This document shows positions 45,561-54,311 of a stretch of DNA of 64,000 bases, one piece after another. Origin of the DNA: Alistipes sp. (GTDB lineage Bacteria; Bacteroidota; Bacteroidia; Bacteroidales; Rikenellaceae); assembly GCA_017936685.1 (NCBI GenBank), contig JAGBFA010000011.1, forward strand, positions 124,001 through 188,000, written 5' to 3'. Every line of letters begins with the position of its first letter. Position 1 is the first letter of the stretch. The notes beneath the pieces are model-generated. The model was given only the letters and a program-made list of their open reading frames with translations, was not told where the DNA came from and ran no database searches. A program made the position numbers and the translations under genes.

Positions 45561-46234
45561 AAAGATTGGTAGTTATTGCCGAAGGAGAAACCGAAGAAAG
45601 TTTCGTTAATAATATTCTGATTCCCTATTTCAATTCATTGGGAATTTACAATTGTATCCAGTGTTTTAAAACAAAACATTCTAACGGAGGGCTTTCTAAA
45701 TATTCGTATATCAAACAAGATATTATTCAGACCATATATGAAGCAGATGTTGTAGTGACCACTATGCTTGATTTCTATCGTTTGCCATCCGATTTTCCAG
45801 GCTCAAATCAATTTGATGCCGCTATATCACACGGCCAGCAAGTTGAAGCTATTGAAAATCAAATAAAGATTGATATAGAGCAGGCGCAAAACCGACAGTT
45901 TGATAATTTTATTCCATATATCCAGCTCCACGAATTCGAAGCACTTATTTTTTCGTCAATAGAGGGAATTGATGCCTTATTTGAAAGATCAGAAGTTGAT
46001 TATCGAGGTTTGCAAGATGTTATTAATAGATATCCAAATCCTGAAAATATTAATAATGGTCCCAATACCGCGCCATCTGTTCGTTTACAGAGATTGATTC
46101 CTGGATATGATAAAGTAATATATGGAGTAGAAATTATTAAAGAGATTGGGATAGATACAGTATTATCTAAATGCCCTCGATTTAGTAAATGGATTGAAAA
46201 CCTGAAAGACGCTCTCTATGAAACTGACTTTTGA
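45557..46234 (+). CDS. DUF4276 protein, TOPRIM-like putative nuclease partner
   Basis: A 225-residue protein of the DUF4276 family. The N-terminal strand ends in VIAEGETEESFV (E9, E11, E13), resembling the first acidic motif of TOPRIM domains. TTMLDFYRLPSDFPG (D72) is at the place of the second acidic motif, and IQLHEFEALIFS (124-133) is the family's signature helix. TOPRIM domains in OLD nucleases and in PARIS AriB cut nucleic acid; catalysis here is inferred. The ATG overlaps the ATPase stop by 4 bases and the end runs 17 bases into res, so its synthesis is tied to both. Like the ATPase, it is AT-rich. Confidence 0.88.
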   Translation: MKRLVVIAEGETEESFVNNILIPYFNSLGIYNCIQCFKTKHSNGGLSKYSYIKQDIIQTIYEADVVVTTMLDFYRLPSDFPGSNQFDAAISHGQQVEAIENQIKIDIEQAQNRQFDNFIPYIQLHEFEALIFSSIEGIDALFERSEVDYRGLQDVINRYPNPENINNGPNTAPSVRLQRLIPGYDKVIYGVEIIKEIGIDTVLSKCPRFSKWIENLKDALYETDF

Positions 46235-48863
46235 ACCCAACTTAGAGTACCAGCAGGAGGCTATCGGTGCGGTTGTAGGGCTGTTTGAGGGGCAGGCTCT
46301 CGAAAATTCTGATTATCGCTATGGTATGCGCGAAGACGGTCAATTCGATTTCATAGACGGAGTCGGCAATCATCTTGCGCTTACCGATGAGCAGATACTT
46401 GCCAATCTGCAAAAGGTTCAAGAGCAGAATGAAGTTGCCGTCTCGGAATCGCTGGAAGGAATGCACTTTTCTGTCGAGATGGAGACCGGAACAGGTAAAA
46501 CCTATGCCTACCTGCGCACGATCTATGAATTGAACAGCAAGTATGGATTCAAAAAATTTGTCATAGTCGTTCCCTCCGTGCCGATTCGTGAAGGAGTATT
46601 GAAGAATCTGCAAATTACACACGACCATTTCCAAACTCTGTACGACAATATCCCCGTCAATTACAAAGTATATGATCGCAACCGAATTTCTCTGTTGCGA
46701 GGGTTTGCTACGAGCGATAATATCGAGATTCTTGTTATCAATATCGATGCCTTTGCCAAGGACGAAAATGTCATCAATAAGCCCAATGACAAACTCAACG
46801 GACAGGAGCCGATAAAATTTATCCAATCGACATGTCCTATCGTTATTGTGGACGAACCGCAGAATATGGAGTCCGAGAAGCGGTCGGCAGCCATAGCCAA
46901 TCTCAATCCGTTATGCACTCTTCGTTATTCGGCTACGCATCGCAATCGCTACAATCTGATATACAGCCTAAATCCCATAAAGGCATATGACATGGGATTA
47001 GTCAAACAGATTGAAGTAGACTCTGTGCTGGAAGAGAATTCTCAAAATGGTGCATTTGTAGAACTTACTGCAATTACTGCTGCGAAAACGAAAATTACAG
47101 CAAAAATTAATATTGATGTAAACGGCAAAGACGGAGTCAAGCGTAAAAGCGTTACAGTAAAAGTTGGAGATGATTTGTATAACTTGTCCAATAATCGGGA
47201 GATATATCGTGAAGGTTACATTGTCGAAGGCATAGATGCGTCGAACGGCTACGTTTCATTTTCCAATAACGATGTCATTTACCAAGGTCAGCAACAGGGC
47301 GGTCAAAACGACGAAATAATGAAATTCCAGATTCGTCGCACGATAGAGGAACATCTCAGCAAAGAGTTAAAGCTGAATAAACAGGGAATAAAAGTGCTGT
47401 CGCTCTTTTTTATTGACCATGTGGCGAATTACCGCTCATACGATGCTCAGGGAGTGTCTGTCAAAGGTAAATTTGCCGTGTGGTTCGAGGATATATATAA
47501 TGAGTTGATTGCAAAGCCAATATATCAGTCATTGAACAAATACCCAATAGAGAAGATACATAACGGCTATTTTTCGCAAGATAAAAAAGGACAGTTGAAA
47601 GATACATCGGGTGAGACGCAGGCTGACGATAGCACTTATAATTTGATAATGAAAGATAAGGAGATGTTGTTGGATATCGACAATCCCCTGCGTTTTATTT
47701 TCTCCCATACGGCTTTGCGCGAAGGTTGGGATAATCCGAATGTCTTTCAGATATGTACGCTGAACGAGACCAAATCCGAAATGAAGAAACGCCAGGAGAT
47801 CGGACGAGGTCTGCGATTGGCTGTCAATCAGAATGGTACGAGAATCTATGATAAAAATATCAATCGTCTGACTGTGGTGGCCAATGAAGCCTACAACGAC
47901 TTTGCGAAGGCTTTGCAGAATGAGCTAAGAGAGGACTGTGGCGTTGATTTTGGTAACCGAGTCAAACCCAAACGAGACAGGATTGCCGTTACTTATCGCA
48001 AGGGATTTGAAACCGATTCTCGATTCATTGCTATTTGGGAGAAATTGAAAGCCAGAACGACCTATCGTGTCAAATACAATACAGAAGAACTGATCCGAAA
48101 TGCAGGTCGGGCAATTAGAGACTTGCCCAAGATTGAAAAACCTTCGGTTCATTCGATTAAAAACGAAGTTGTAATTACCGGTTCTGGCATAGCTGCTCAT
48201 TATAAAGGTGATCGGATATCGATCTCGCAATCGGATTATGTAATCCCCGATCTACTCGGATATATCCAGCGGCATACGGAGTTGACACGCAGTACGATAA
48301 TGCGCATTATCACTGAATCCGGACGTATAGATGATTTGGCTGTCAATCCGCAGTTGTTTATGGATTTGGTGATTGCTTCCATCAAACGTGAACTTTACAA
48401 ACTGATGATTGACGGCATTGAATATCGCCGATTGGGTGATTCTACCTATGAAATGAGACTGTTTGAGGATTGGGAGACCTACAAGAACGAAGATACATTT
48501 AAGGTGTTGAGAAAGGATAAGACAATTTACGATAACTTCATTCCGCTGGATTCTGCTGTTGAGAATCAGTTTGCCAAAGATTGCGAATCAAGTGACCAAG
48601 TAGAATTTTATTTCAAATTACCAGGTTGGTTTAAGATACCGACTCCAATAGGCAATTACAATCCGGATTGGGCTGTCGTATTCGAAGATGATAGAAAGAT
48701 ATATTTTGTTGTAGAGACAAAAGATACCGGCACATCAACGGTCGATATGTCAAAGTTGCGTCCAGAAGAGCAAGCCAAGATCAAATGCGGCATGGCTCAT
48801 TTTCGCTTATTCACTGATTTGGATTATCAAGTGGTTAAAAGCTTAACTGGTTTGAGAAAATAG
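46218..48863 (+). CDS. res: Type III restriction endonuclease subunit (Res)
   Basis: An 881-residue Res subunit. The SF2 helicase core has Walker A METGTGKT (88-95), a DEPQ box (IVIVDEPQNMES, near 211), SATHRNRYN, ALREGWDNPNVFQICTL and the arginine-finger motif RQEIGRGLRLAV. A PD-ExK nuclease follows at the C-terminus (NPDWAVVFEDDRKIYFVVETKD, near 813-837). With Mod it uses ATP to slide or switch along DNA and cuts when two unmethylated sites are found. All motifs are intact and length is normal. It starts inside the end of the DUF4276 gene, so the four genes are coupled. The terminator is 57 bases downstream. Confidence 0.96.
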   Translation: MKLTFEPNLEYQQEAIGAVVGLFEGQALENSDYRYGMREDGQFDFIDGVGNHLALTDEQILANLQKVQEQNEVAVSESLEGMHFSVEMETGTGKTYAYLRTIYELNSKYGFKKFVIVVPSVPIREGVLKNLQITHDHFQTLYDNIPVNYKVYDRNRISLLRGFATSDNIEILVINIDAFAKDENVINKPNDKLNGQEPIKFIQSTCPIVIVDEPQNMESEKRSAAIANLNPLCTLRYSATHRNRYNLIYSLNPIKAYDMGLVKQIEVDSVLEENSQNGAFVELTAITAAKTKITAKINIDVNGKDGVKRKSVTVKVGDDLYNLSNNREIYREGYIVEGIDASNGYVSFSNNDVIYQGQQQGGQNDEIMKFQIRRTIEEHLSKELKLNKQGIKVLSLFFIDHVANYRSYDAQGVSVKGKFAVWFEDIYNELIAKPIYQSLNKYPIEKIHNGYFSQDKKGQLKDTSGETQADDSTYNLIMKDKEMLLDIDNPLRFIFSHTALREGWDNPNVFQICTLNETKSEMKKRQEIGRGLRLAVNQNGTRIYDKNINRLTVVANEAYNDFAKALQNELREDCGVDFGNRVKPKRDRIAVTYRKGFETDSRFIAIWEKLKARTTYRVKYNTEELIRNAGRAIRDLPKIEKPSVHSIKNEVVITGSGIAAHYKGDRISISQSDYVIPDLLGYIQRHTELTRSTIMRIITESGRIDDLAVNPQLFMDLVIASIKRELYKLMIDGIEYRRLGDSTYEMRLFEDWETYKNEDTFKVLRKDKTIYDNFIPLDSAVENQFAKDCESSDQVEFYFKLPGWFKIPTPIGNYNPDWAVVFEDDRKIYFVVETKDTGTSTVDMSKLRPEEQAKIKCGMAHFRLFTDLDYQVVKSLTGLRK

Positions 48864-48919
48864 TTGATGAGATAATCTGCAAATTATCTGTTTCGTGGAT
48901 AACATTTTTTTAATAAATG

Positions 48920-48957
48920 ACCCTCCCGAATCGTTGCGATTCGGGAGGGTTGTTTTT
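48920..48957. terminator. Bidirectional terminator between res and dxs
   Basis: A perfect 14-bp stem ACCCTCCCGAATCG with its complement (48920-48933, 48937-48950), TTG loop, followed by T-rich sequence. It serves convergent res and dxs. Confidence 0.9.
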
Positions 48958-48994
48958 CTGTGACGATGGAGACGGCCTTGCCGGTGGTCGGAGG

Positions 48995-50866
48995 TTATTC
49001 GAAGAACCGGTCGATGGCGGCGGTGATGCCCTGTTCGTCGTAGCCGCAGAGGGCGTAGAGCTGGGCGGGTGTGCCGTGCTCGACGAAGCGGTCGTCAATG
49101 CCGAGCATCTGTATCTCGGGGTGCAGCCCCTCGCGTGCCAGCAGTGTCACGACGGCCTCGCCTGCACCGCCCCGTATCACGCCGTCCTCGACGGTGATGA
49201 TGCGTTTGAAGCGGCGGCCTATCGATGTGATCAGCTCCTCGTCGAGCGGCTTGACGTATCGCAGCGAGTACACGGCCACGCTGTGACGGCTCGCTTCAGC
49301 CGCGCGCAGTGCCTTGCCGCATGTGGTGCCGACGGCCACGATAGCCACCTCGTCACCCTCGCGCAGCACCTCGCCGCGCCCGACAGTCAGCTCTTCGAAC
49401 GGCGTATCGCGCCACTCTGCGCCCTCGCCCGTGCCTCGCGGATAGCGTATGACGGTGGGGGAGTCGGTGCGGGCGGCGGTGTACATCATCTGGCGCAGCT
49501 CCCACTCGTTGCGCGGGGCGGCGACAGTCAGATTGGGTATGCAGCCGAAGTAGGCCAGATCGAAGGCTCCGTGATGGGTGGCTCCGTCCTCGCCCACAAG
49601 ACCGCCGCGGTCGATGCACATCACCACGGGTAGCCGTTGCAGCGCAACGTCGTGAATGACATTATCGTAGGCGCGTTGCATGAACGACGAATAGATGTTG
49701 CAGAACGGGCGCATGCCTGCCGCGGCCAGACCGGCCGAGAAGGTTACGGCGTGCCCCTCGGCTATGCCCACGTCGAAGCAGCGTTCGGGTATCTCGCGCA
49801 TCAAGATGTTCATCGAGCACCCCGACGGCATGGCGGGCGTGATGCCCACGATGCGCCGGTCGGCGCGTGCGAGTTCGAGAAGCGTCTGCCCGAATACGTC
49901 CTGATAGCGGTCTGCACCGCCCTGCGAGCGCAGACGCTCTCCCGTGTCGGGGTTGAATTTGCCGGGGGCGTGCCATGTCGGCTGGTCGCTCTCGGCCGGA
50001 GTGTAGCCCTTGCCCTTGACGGTCTGTATGTGCAGCAGCTTGGGACCCTTTATGCGTTTGAGGTTGCGCAGCGTGCGCACCAGTTCGGCTATGTCGTGGC
50101 CGTCGACGTGGCCGAAGTAGCGGAAGTTGAGGCTCTCGAACAGGTTGCTGTTCTGCAACAGCCCCTGCTTGACGGCATTGCCCGCCTTCTGCATCATGCG
50201 CAACACGGGCGGCAGCTTGCCCAGTATGCGCCACAGCCTGTTTTTGAAACGGTTGTATGCCGACGATGTCGATACTCGCACCAAATAACGCTCCAAGGCT
50301 CCCGTGGCCTTGTCGATGGCCATGTGGTTGTCGTTGAGAATGACCAAGATATTGGTGTTCGGGCTGGCTCCGGCATTGTTCAGACCCTCGAATGCCAGTC
50401 CGCCGGTCATGGCTCCGTCGCCGATGATGGCCACCACGTTGCGCCGTATGCCCTGCAACTCGGCGGCCTTGGCCATGCCGAATGCGGCCGAGATGCTCAC
50501 CGACGAGTGTCCTGCGCCGAATGCGTCGTACTCGCTTTCGGCCATGCGTGGGAAGCCGCTGATGCCGCCCATGCAGCGGTTCTTCATGAATGCTTCGCGG
50601 CGTGCGGTGATGATCTTGTGCGCGTATGCCTGATGTCCCACGTCCCACACTAACTTGTCCTCGGGCGTGTCGTAGACGTAGTGCAGCGCAACGGTCAGCT
50701 CCACCACGCCCAGACTCGATGCCAGGTGTCCCGGGTTGCGCGAGCAGCACTCTATAATATATTGTCTCAGCTCGGCACAATACAGCTTCAGCTCGTCGAT
50801 CGACAAACGTTTCAGGTCGGCCGGCGTCTCTACTTCGTACAGATATTTATACTTGACGTGTGACAT
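48995..50866 (-). CDS. dxs: 1-deoxy-D-xylulose-5-phosphate synthase
   Basis: A 623-residue TPP enzyme that condenses pyruvate and glyceraldehyde-3-phosphate, the first step of the MEP isoprenoid pathway. Motifs: DVGHQAYAHKIITARR (catalytic His region), the TPP-binding GDGAMTGGLAFEGLNNAG, the catalytic-Glu region VGIAEGHAVTFSAGLA, and the transketolase segments DRGGLVGEDGATHHG and YPRGTGEG. Length is standard. A -7 element ends 7 bases before the ATG, so the mRNA may be nearly leaderless. Confidence 0.97.
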   Translation of the reverse strand: MSHVKYKYLYEVETPADLKRLSIDELKLYCAELRQYIIECCSRNPGHLASSLGVVELTVALHYVYDTPEDKLVWDVGHQAYAHKIITARREAFMKNRCMGGISGFPRMAESEYDAFGAGHSSVSISAAFGMAKAAELQGIRRNVVAIIGDGAMTGGLAFEGLNNAGASPNTNILVILNDNHMAIDKATGALERYLVRVSTSSAYNRFKNRLWRILGKLPPVLRMMQKAGNAVKQGLLQNSNLFESLNFRYFGHVDGHDIAELVRTLRNLKRIKGPKLLHIQTVKGKGYTPAESDQPTWHAPGKFNPDTGERLRSQGGADRYQDVFGQTLLELARADRRIVGITPAMPSGCSMNILMREIPERCFDVGIAEGHAVTFSAGLAAAGMRPFCNIYSSFMQRAYDNVIHDVALQRLPVVMCIDRGGLVGEDGATHHGAFDLAYFGCIPNLTVAAPRNEWELRQMMYTAARTDSPTVIRYPRGTGEGAEWRDTPFEELTVGRGEVLREGDEVAIVAVGTTCGKALRAAEASRHSVAVYSLRYVKPLDEELITSIGRRFKRIITVEDGVIRGGAGEAVVTLLAREGLHPEIQMLGIDDRFVEHGTPAQLYALCGYDEQGITAAIDRFFE

Positions 50867-50873
50867 GAGTCTA

Positions 50874-50881
50874 CAAAGATA
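50874..50881 (-). promoter_or_regulatory. -7 element TATCTTTG very close to dxs start
   Basis: CAAAGATA on the plus strand. Its inner edge is 8 bases from the dxs ATG at 50866, leaving little or no leader. Confidence 0.55.
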
Positions 50882-51008
50882 ATAATAAGTGAGCGCAAAA
50901 GCAAATCCATTTGCATTTTGCCCGGCGTAATTATCCCTATCATCTGTATGGCGACAATAATAATTTTGCCAAATGACGGATAATCGATCCTATCTCGCGA
51001 ATTTTTTG

Positions 51009-51016
51009 TATCTTCG
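51009..51016 (+). promoter_or_regulatory. -7-like element TATCTTCG
   Basis: One mismatch to TAnnTTTG, 21 bases before pyrH at 51038. It would drive pyrH, the TlpA-like gene and frr. Confidence 0.45.
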
Positions 51017-51037
51017 CGTTGAATAGTGTAAACAGTT

Positions 51038-51745
51038 ATGCAATACCATAGAATTTTACTCAAACTCAGCGGCGAGTCGCTTCAAGGCTCGCAAGGCTTC
51101 GGACTCTCGGTCGAGGTGCTCGATTCGTATGCCCGACAGATACGCGCGGCTGTCGCGACGGGCGTGCAGATAGGTATCGTCATCGGCGGCGGCAACATCT
51201 TCCGCGGCTTGCAGGGTGCCGGACGCGGCTTCGACCGTGTCAAGGGCGACCAGATGGGCATGCTGGCCACCATCATCAACTCGCTGGCGTTGCAGTCGGC
51301 CTTGGAGAGTGCCGGCGTGAAGTGCAAGGTGCTGACCTCCATTCGTATGGAGCCCATAGGCGAGTACTACTCCAAGGCACGCGCATTGGAGCTGCTCGAA
51401 GCCGGCTACGTGGTCATCATCGGCGGCGGCACGTCGAATCCCTATTTTTCTACCGATACGGCATCGGCTTTGCGAGGCATAGAGATCGAGGCCGAGGTGA
51501 TGTTCAAGGGGACGCGTGTCGACGGCATATACACGGCCGACCCCGAGAAGGATCCGTCGGCCGAGCGTTTCGACCGCATCACATTCGACGAGGTACTCGC
51601 GCGCCGATTGAAGGTGATGGATCAGACCGCATTCACGCTGTGCCGCGAAAACGGACTGAATATCATTGTCTTCGACATGGATACCGAGGGTAATCTCGAA
51701 CGCGTGCTTTCGGGCGAACGCATAGGAACGCTTGTCACACAATAA
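51038..51745 (+). CDS. pyrH: UMP kinase
   Basis: A 235-residue hexameric UMP kinase of the amino-acid-kinase fold (UMP to UDP). The start MQYHRILLKLSGESL carries the catalytic Lys-containing phosphate loop. GIVIGGGNIFRG, GDQMGMLATIINSLALQ, GGGTSNPYFSTDTASALRGIEIEAEVMFKGTRVDGIYTADP and the C-terminal IGTLV complete the family pattern. A Bacteroidota pyrH-frr arrangement is common; here a thioredoxin-like gene sits between them. Confidence 0.97.
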   Translation: MQYHRILLKLSGESLQGSQGFGLSVEVLDSYARQIRAAVATGVQIGIVIGGGNIFRGLQGAGRGFDRVKGDQMGMLATIINSLALQSALESAGVKCKVLTSIRMEPIGEYYSKARALELLEAGYVVIIGGGTSNPYFSTDTASALRGIEIEAEVMFKGTRVDGIYTADPEKDPSAERFDRITFDEVLARRLKVMDQTAFTLCRENGLNIIVFDMDTEGNLERVLSGERIGTLVTQ

Positions 51746-51758
51746 AACCTTACAGCTT

Positions 51759-52361
51759 ATGGCTATTCGTACCCGCCGTAAACGCGGCAGCACGCTGCAA
51801 CTGCTCTTGATGCTTGCCGTGCTCATAGCGATCGTTATTCTTATCATCTGGTGGCCTACGCCTGCGTCGGCCGCAACCTCTTCGCAGACTCCCGACGCAC
51901 AGATGGACCGTGCCATCGTCGAGTCGACGTTGGTGCGCGGCGGCGACATGGCTCCCGACTTCCGTGTGGAGATGCTCTCGGGCGAGCACGTGACGCTCTC
52001 GTCGCTCCGCGGCAAAGTCGTACTGCTCAACTTCTGGGCTACGTGGTGCCCTCCCTGCCGCGAGGAGCTGTCGCATGTGCAGAAGGAGATCATCGACCGC
52101 TTCAAGGACAAACCCTTCGTTTTTCTACCCGTGTCGCGCGGTGAGCAGCGCAAGACCGTGGAGCGTTTCATCGCCAATACGGGCTACAAGTTCCCCGTCG
52201 CGCTCGACCCCGCACAGGAGATCTTCGGCAAGTATGCCACCAACTACATTCCGCGCAACTTCCTCATAGGTGCCGACGGCCGTGTGCTCTACGTATCGGT
52301 AGGTTACGACGAAGCCGACTTCAAGGAGTTGATAGCCAACATAGCGGAGGCTCTGAAATAA
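51759..52361 (+). CDS. TlpA-like membrane-anchored thiol oxidoreductase
   Basis: A 200-residue protein. I start at 51759 (MAIRTRRKRGSTLQLLLMLAVLIAIVILIIWW), giving a basic N-terminus and one membrane anchor (residues ~13-31). The thioredoxin fold faces the periplasm: APDFRVEMLSGEHVTLSSLRGKVVLLNFWATWCPPCREEL with intact WCPPC, and the cis-Pro region YIPRNFLIGADGRVL. It should reduce disulfides or support cytochrome or envelope protein maturation, in contrast with the cysteine-less relative at 3620. It lies 13 bases after pyrH and 30 before frr. Confidence 0.92.
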   Translation: MAIRTRRKRGSTLQLLLMLAVLIAIVILIIWWPTPASAATSSQTPDAQMDRAIVESTLVRGGDMAPDFRVEMLSGEHVTLSSLRGKVVLLNFWATWCPPCREELSHVQKEIIDRFKDKPFVFLPVSRGEQRKTVERFIANTGYKFPVALDPAQEIFGKYATNYIPRNFLIGADGRVLYVSVGYDEADFKELIANIAEALK

Positions 52362-52391
52362 TCGAAAACAATATAAACGGAAAGATGTGTT

Positions 52392-52949
52392 ATGGATACT
52401 AAGACCATTTTGAACGATGCAACCGACCGCATGCAGCGTGCGCTCGATCACCTCGACGAGGAGTTGCTTAACATTCGTGCCGGCAAAGCGTCGGTCAACG
52501 TGCTCAACGGCGTGTTCGTCGACTATTACGGCTCTCAGACACCCGTATCGGGTGTGGCGAGCGTCACCGTGCCCGATGCCAAGACCGTGCTCATACAGCC
52601 GTGGGACAAGAATATGATACGTCTCATCGAGAAGGCCATCATCGACTCCAACATAGGCCTTACACCCTCTAACAACGGCGAGCAGATCCGTCTGTCGATA
52701 CCGCCTCTTACCGAGGATCGTCGTCGCGAGATCGTGAAGTCTGTTCGCGGCGAGGCCGAGACCGCCCGCATAAGTCTGCGCAACGCCCGCCGCGATGCTG
52801 TCGAGGCTTTCAAGAAGGCTCAGAAGGAGGGCATGTCCGAGGACGAGTCCAAGGACGGCGAGGCTCAGACTCAGAAGCTGTTGGAGAAGTTCTCCAAGCT
52901 GGTCGATGCGGCAGTGGAGAAGAAGGAGAAGGAGGTTATGACGGTATAA
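52392..52949 (+). CDS. frr: Ribosome recycling factor
   Basis: A 185-residue RRF that, with EF-G, splits post-termination ribosomes. The pattern is intact: MQRALDHLDEELLNIRAGKASVNVLNGVFVDYYGSQTPVSGVASV, then LIQPWDKNMIRLIEKAIIDSNIGLTPSNNGEQIRLSIPPLTEDRRREIVK, then the C-terminal helix ARDAVEAFKKAQKEGMSEDESKDGE. Its stop codon is directly followed by a family 2 palindrome (52950), as for the PepSY gene at 28748. Confidence 0.97.
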   Translation: MDTKTILNDATDRMQRALDHLDEELLNIRAGKASVNVLNGVFVDYYGSQTPVSGVASVTVPDAKTVLIQPWDKNMIRLIEKAIIDSNIGLTPSNNGEQIRLSIPPLTEDRRREIVKSVRGEAETARISLRNARRDAVEAFKKAQKEGMSEDESKDGEAQTQKLLEKFSKLVDAAVEKKEKEVMTV

Positions 52950-53200
52950 ATTTTTTGTGAAAAGCGGCCATTTGCTTCCGCTCGCTCAATTGCCAGAATA
53001 GGCAGTACGTCAAGTACAGCCTATCCTGGCAATTTTCGTTGCGCGTTGCAACTAACCGCTTTTGACGAAAAATTGGTTCTTTTCCATGAAAACACCGCAT
53101 CTGCTTCCGCTCCTCGTCGCTTGACAATGGGCAGTACGCCAGTACAGCCCATCGTCTCGCTCTGTCGGAGAGTCGCATCTGCGGCATTTTGATGAAAAAG
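52950..53200. repeat. Two tandem ~124-bp palindromic elements (family 2)
   Basis: Element A2 is 52950-53073: outer arms around AAAAGCGG/CCGCTTTT, inner arms ATTGCCAGAATAGGC (52989-53003) and GCCTATCCTGGCAAT (53019-53033), loop AGTACGTCAAGTACA (53004-53018). Element B2 is about 53079-53200, with the same ATGGGC/GCCCAT inner hairpin as B1 and outer arms around GCCGCA-type sequence. Against A1, the inner arms differ at five or more paired positions with pairing kept, and both have an A-C mismatch at arm position 9. Confidence 0.85.
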
Positions 53201-53233
53201 AGGCGCATAGTGCTTTGGCAGCTATTCCCACGC

Positions 53234-53445
53234 TGTCATTCTGAGCGTAAGCGAAGAATCTGTGCGCGACTATTCCCACCGTCCTGTCATTCTGAGGAGC
53301 GGCAATTTGCCGCGACGTGAGAATCTCTCTTTGGGGTAGTCGGGTGTATTTCGGACGGCGGGACTCCCACGGTCGGGCGTTGCCCTCCCTCGGAGTGACA
53401 TGTCGGTTTTGTCGTCCACAGATTCCTCACGTGCGTTCGGAATGA
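53234..53445. repeat. Island 5 of family 1 hairpin repeats
   Basis: Copies at 53234-53263 (ATTCT/AGAAT, short form with GCGTAAGCG), 53284-53327 (ATTCT/AGAAT, inner GCGGCA/TGCCGC), 53360-53402 (ACTCC/GGAGT) and 53418-53445 (ATTCC/GGAAT). The remaining ~80 bases before the peroxiredoxin at 53527 show no -7 match that I trust. Confidence 0.85.
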
Positions 53446-53526
53446 CAAACCAACGATAGACGCTCCGCATGGATCAGGTTCTGCATCGATTTTGCATTGC
53501 GTGTGTTCGTATAAAACCGATTCGAT

Positions 53527-54240
53527 ATGGATACCGAAAAAGACTATTCTATGCCGCGCATAGGCGACAAGGCTCCGTCGTTCAAGGCTGTGACGACGCA
53601 GGGCGAGATCGATTTTCCGGCCGACTGCAAGGGGTGTTGGAAGATTCTGTTCAGCCACCCGTCCGATTTCACTCCGATATGCACCACCGAGTTCGTGATG
53701 TTCGGTCACATGCAGCAGGAGTTCGCCGCGCTGAACTGCCGTTTGGTGGGGTTGTCGGTCGGCGCGCTCAACAGCCACATAGCCTGGCTGCGCGCGATCC
53801 GTGACAAGATAGAGTTCAAGGGGTTGAAAAACGTGGATATACGTTTCCCGTTGGTGGCCGATCCCACTATGGAGATAGCCCGCAAGTACGGCATGATACA
53901 GCCCGGTGCCAGTTCGACGGCGGCCGTGCGTGCCGTATTCTTCATCGATCCGGCCGACACGATACGTGCCATCATCTACTATCCGCTGGCATTGGGGCGC
54001 AACTTCGACGAGATAAAGCGCGTACTGGTGGGGTTGCAGACCATCGACAACTTCCACATAGCCCTGCCTGCCGACTGGTGCCCCGGCGACGACATCGTCG
54101 TGCCGGCTGCTGCCAATGCTGATGATGCCGACAAGGCCATGCACGACGCGTCCTCTGGCATGAAGTGTTACGACTGGTTTTACTGCGTCAGGCCGCTGCC
54201 AAAGGAGGAGGTAGAGGCCAAGCTGTATACCAATAAGTAG
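53527..54240 (+). CDS. Peroxiredoxin, 1-Cys Prx6-like
   Basis: A 237-residue peroxiredoxin that reduces peroxides. The peroxidatic Cys is C52 in FSHPSDFTPICTTEF, with the partner Arg in a later strand (ASSTAAVRAVFFID). Length and the C-terminal arm (NFHIALPADWCPGDDIVVPAAANADDADKA) fit the archaeal/bacterial Prx6-type group rather than AhpC. Several extra Cys (34, 37 and in MKCYDWFYCV near the end) could serve as resolving residues, as in some Prx6-like hexadecamers; this is inference. It forms a single-gene unit with its own terminator. Confidence 0.93.
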   Translation: MDTEKDYSMPRIGDKAPSFKAVTTQGEIDFPADCKGCWKILFSHPSDFTPICTTEFVMFGHMQQEFAALNCRLVGLSVGALNSHIAWLRAIRDKIEFKGLKNVDIRFPLVADPTMEIARKYGMIQPGASSTAAVRAVFFIDPADTIRAIIYYPLALGRNFDEIKRVLVGLQTIDNFHIALPADWCPGDDIVVPAAANADDADKAMHDASSGMKCYDWFYCVRPLPKEEVEAKLYTNK

Positions 54241-54253
54241 CCCTTGCTCATCG

Positions 54254-54300
54254 AACGACATAGGCGGGACGGTCTGTCTGTCCCGCCTATGTCGTTTTAA
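54254..54300. terminator. Bidirectional terminator
   Basis: A perfect 17-bp stem (54254-54270 with 54280-54296) followed by TTTT. It lies between convergent peroxiredoxin and GH2 genes. Confidence 0.92.
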
Positions 54301-54311
54301 GCCGTATGTCG

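Noticed and set aside
42585..48863. BREX, DISARM or type I R-M system
   Set aside because: Motifs and order (DPPYNTG before the SAM motif in Mod; helicase with C-terminal PD-ExK in Res) are those of type III; no HsdS, PglZ or BrxC-like protein is present.
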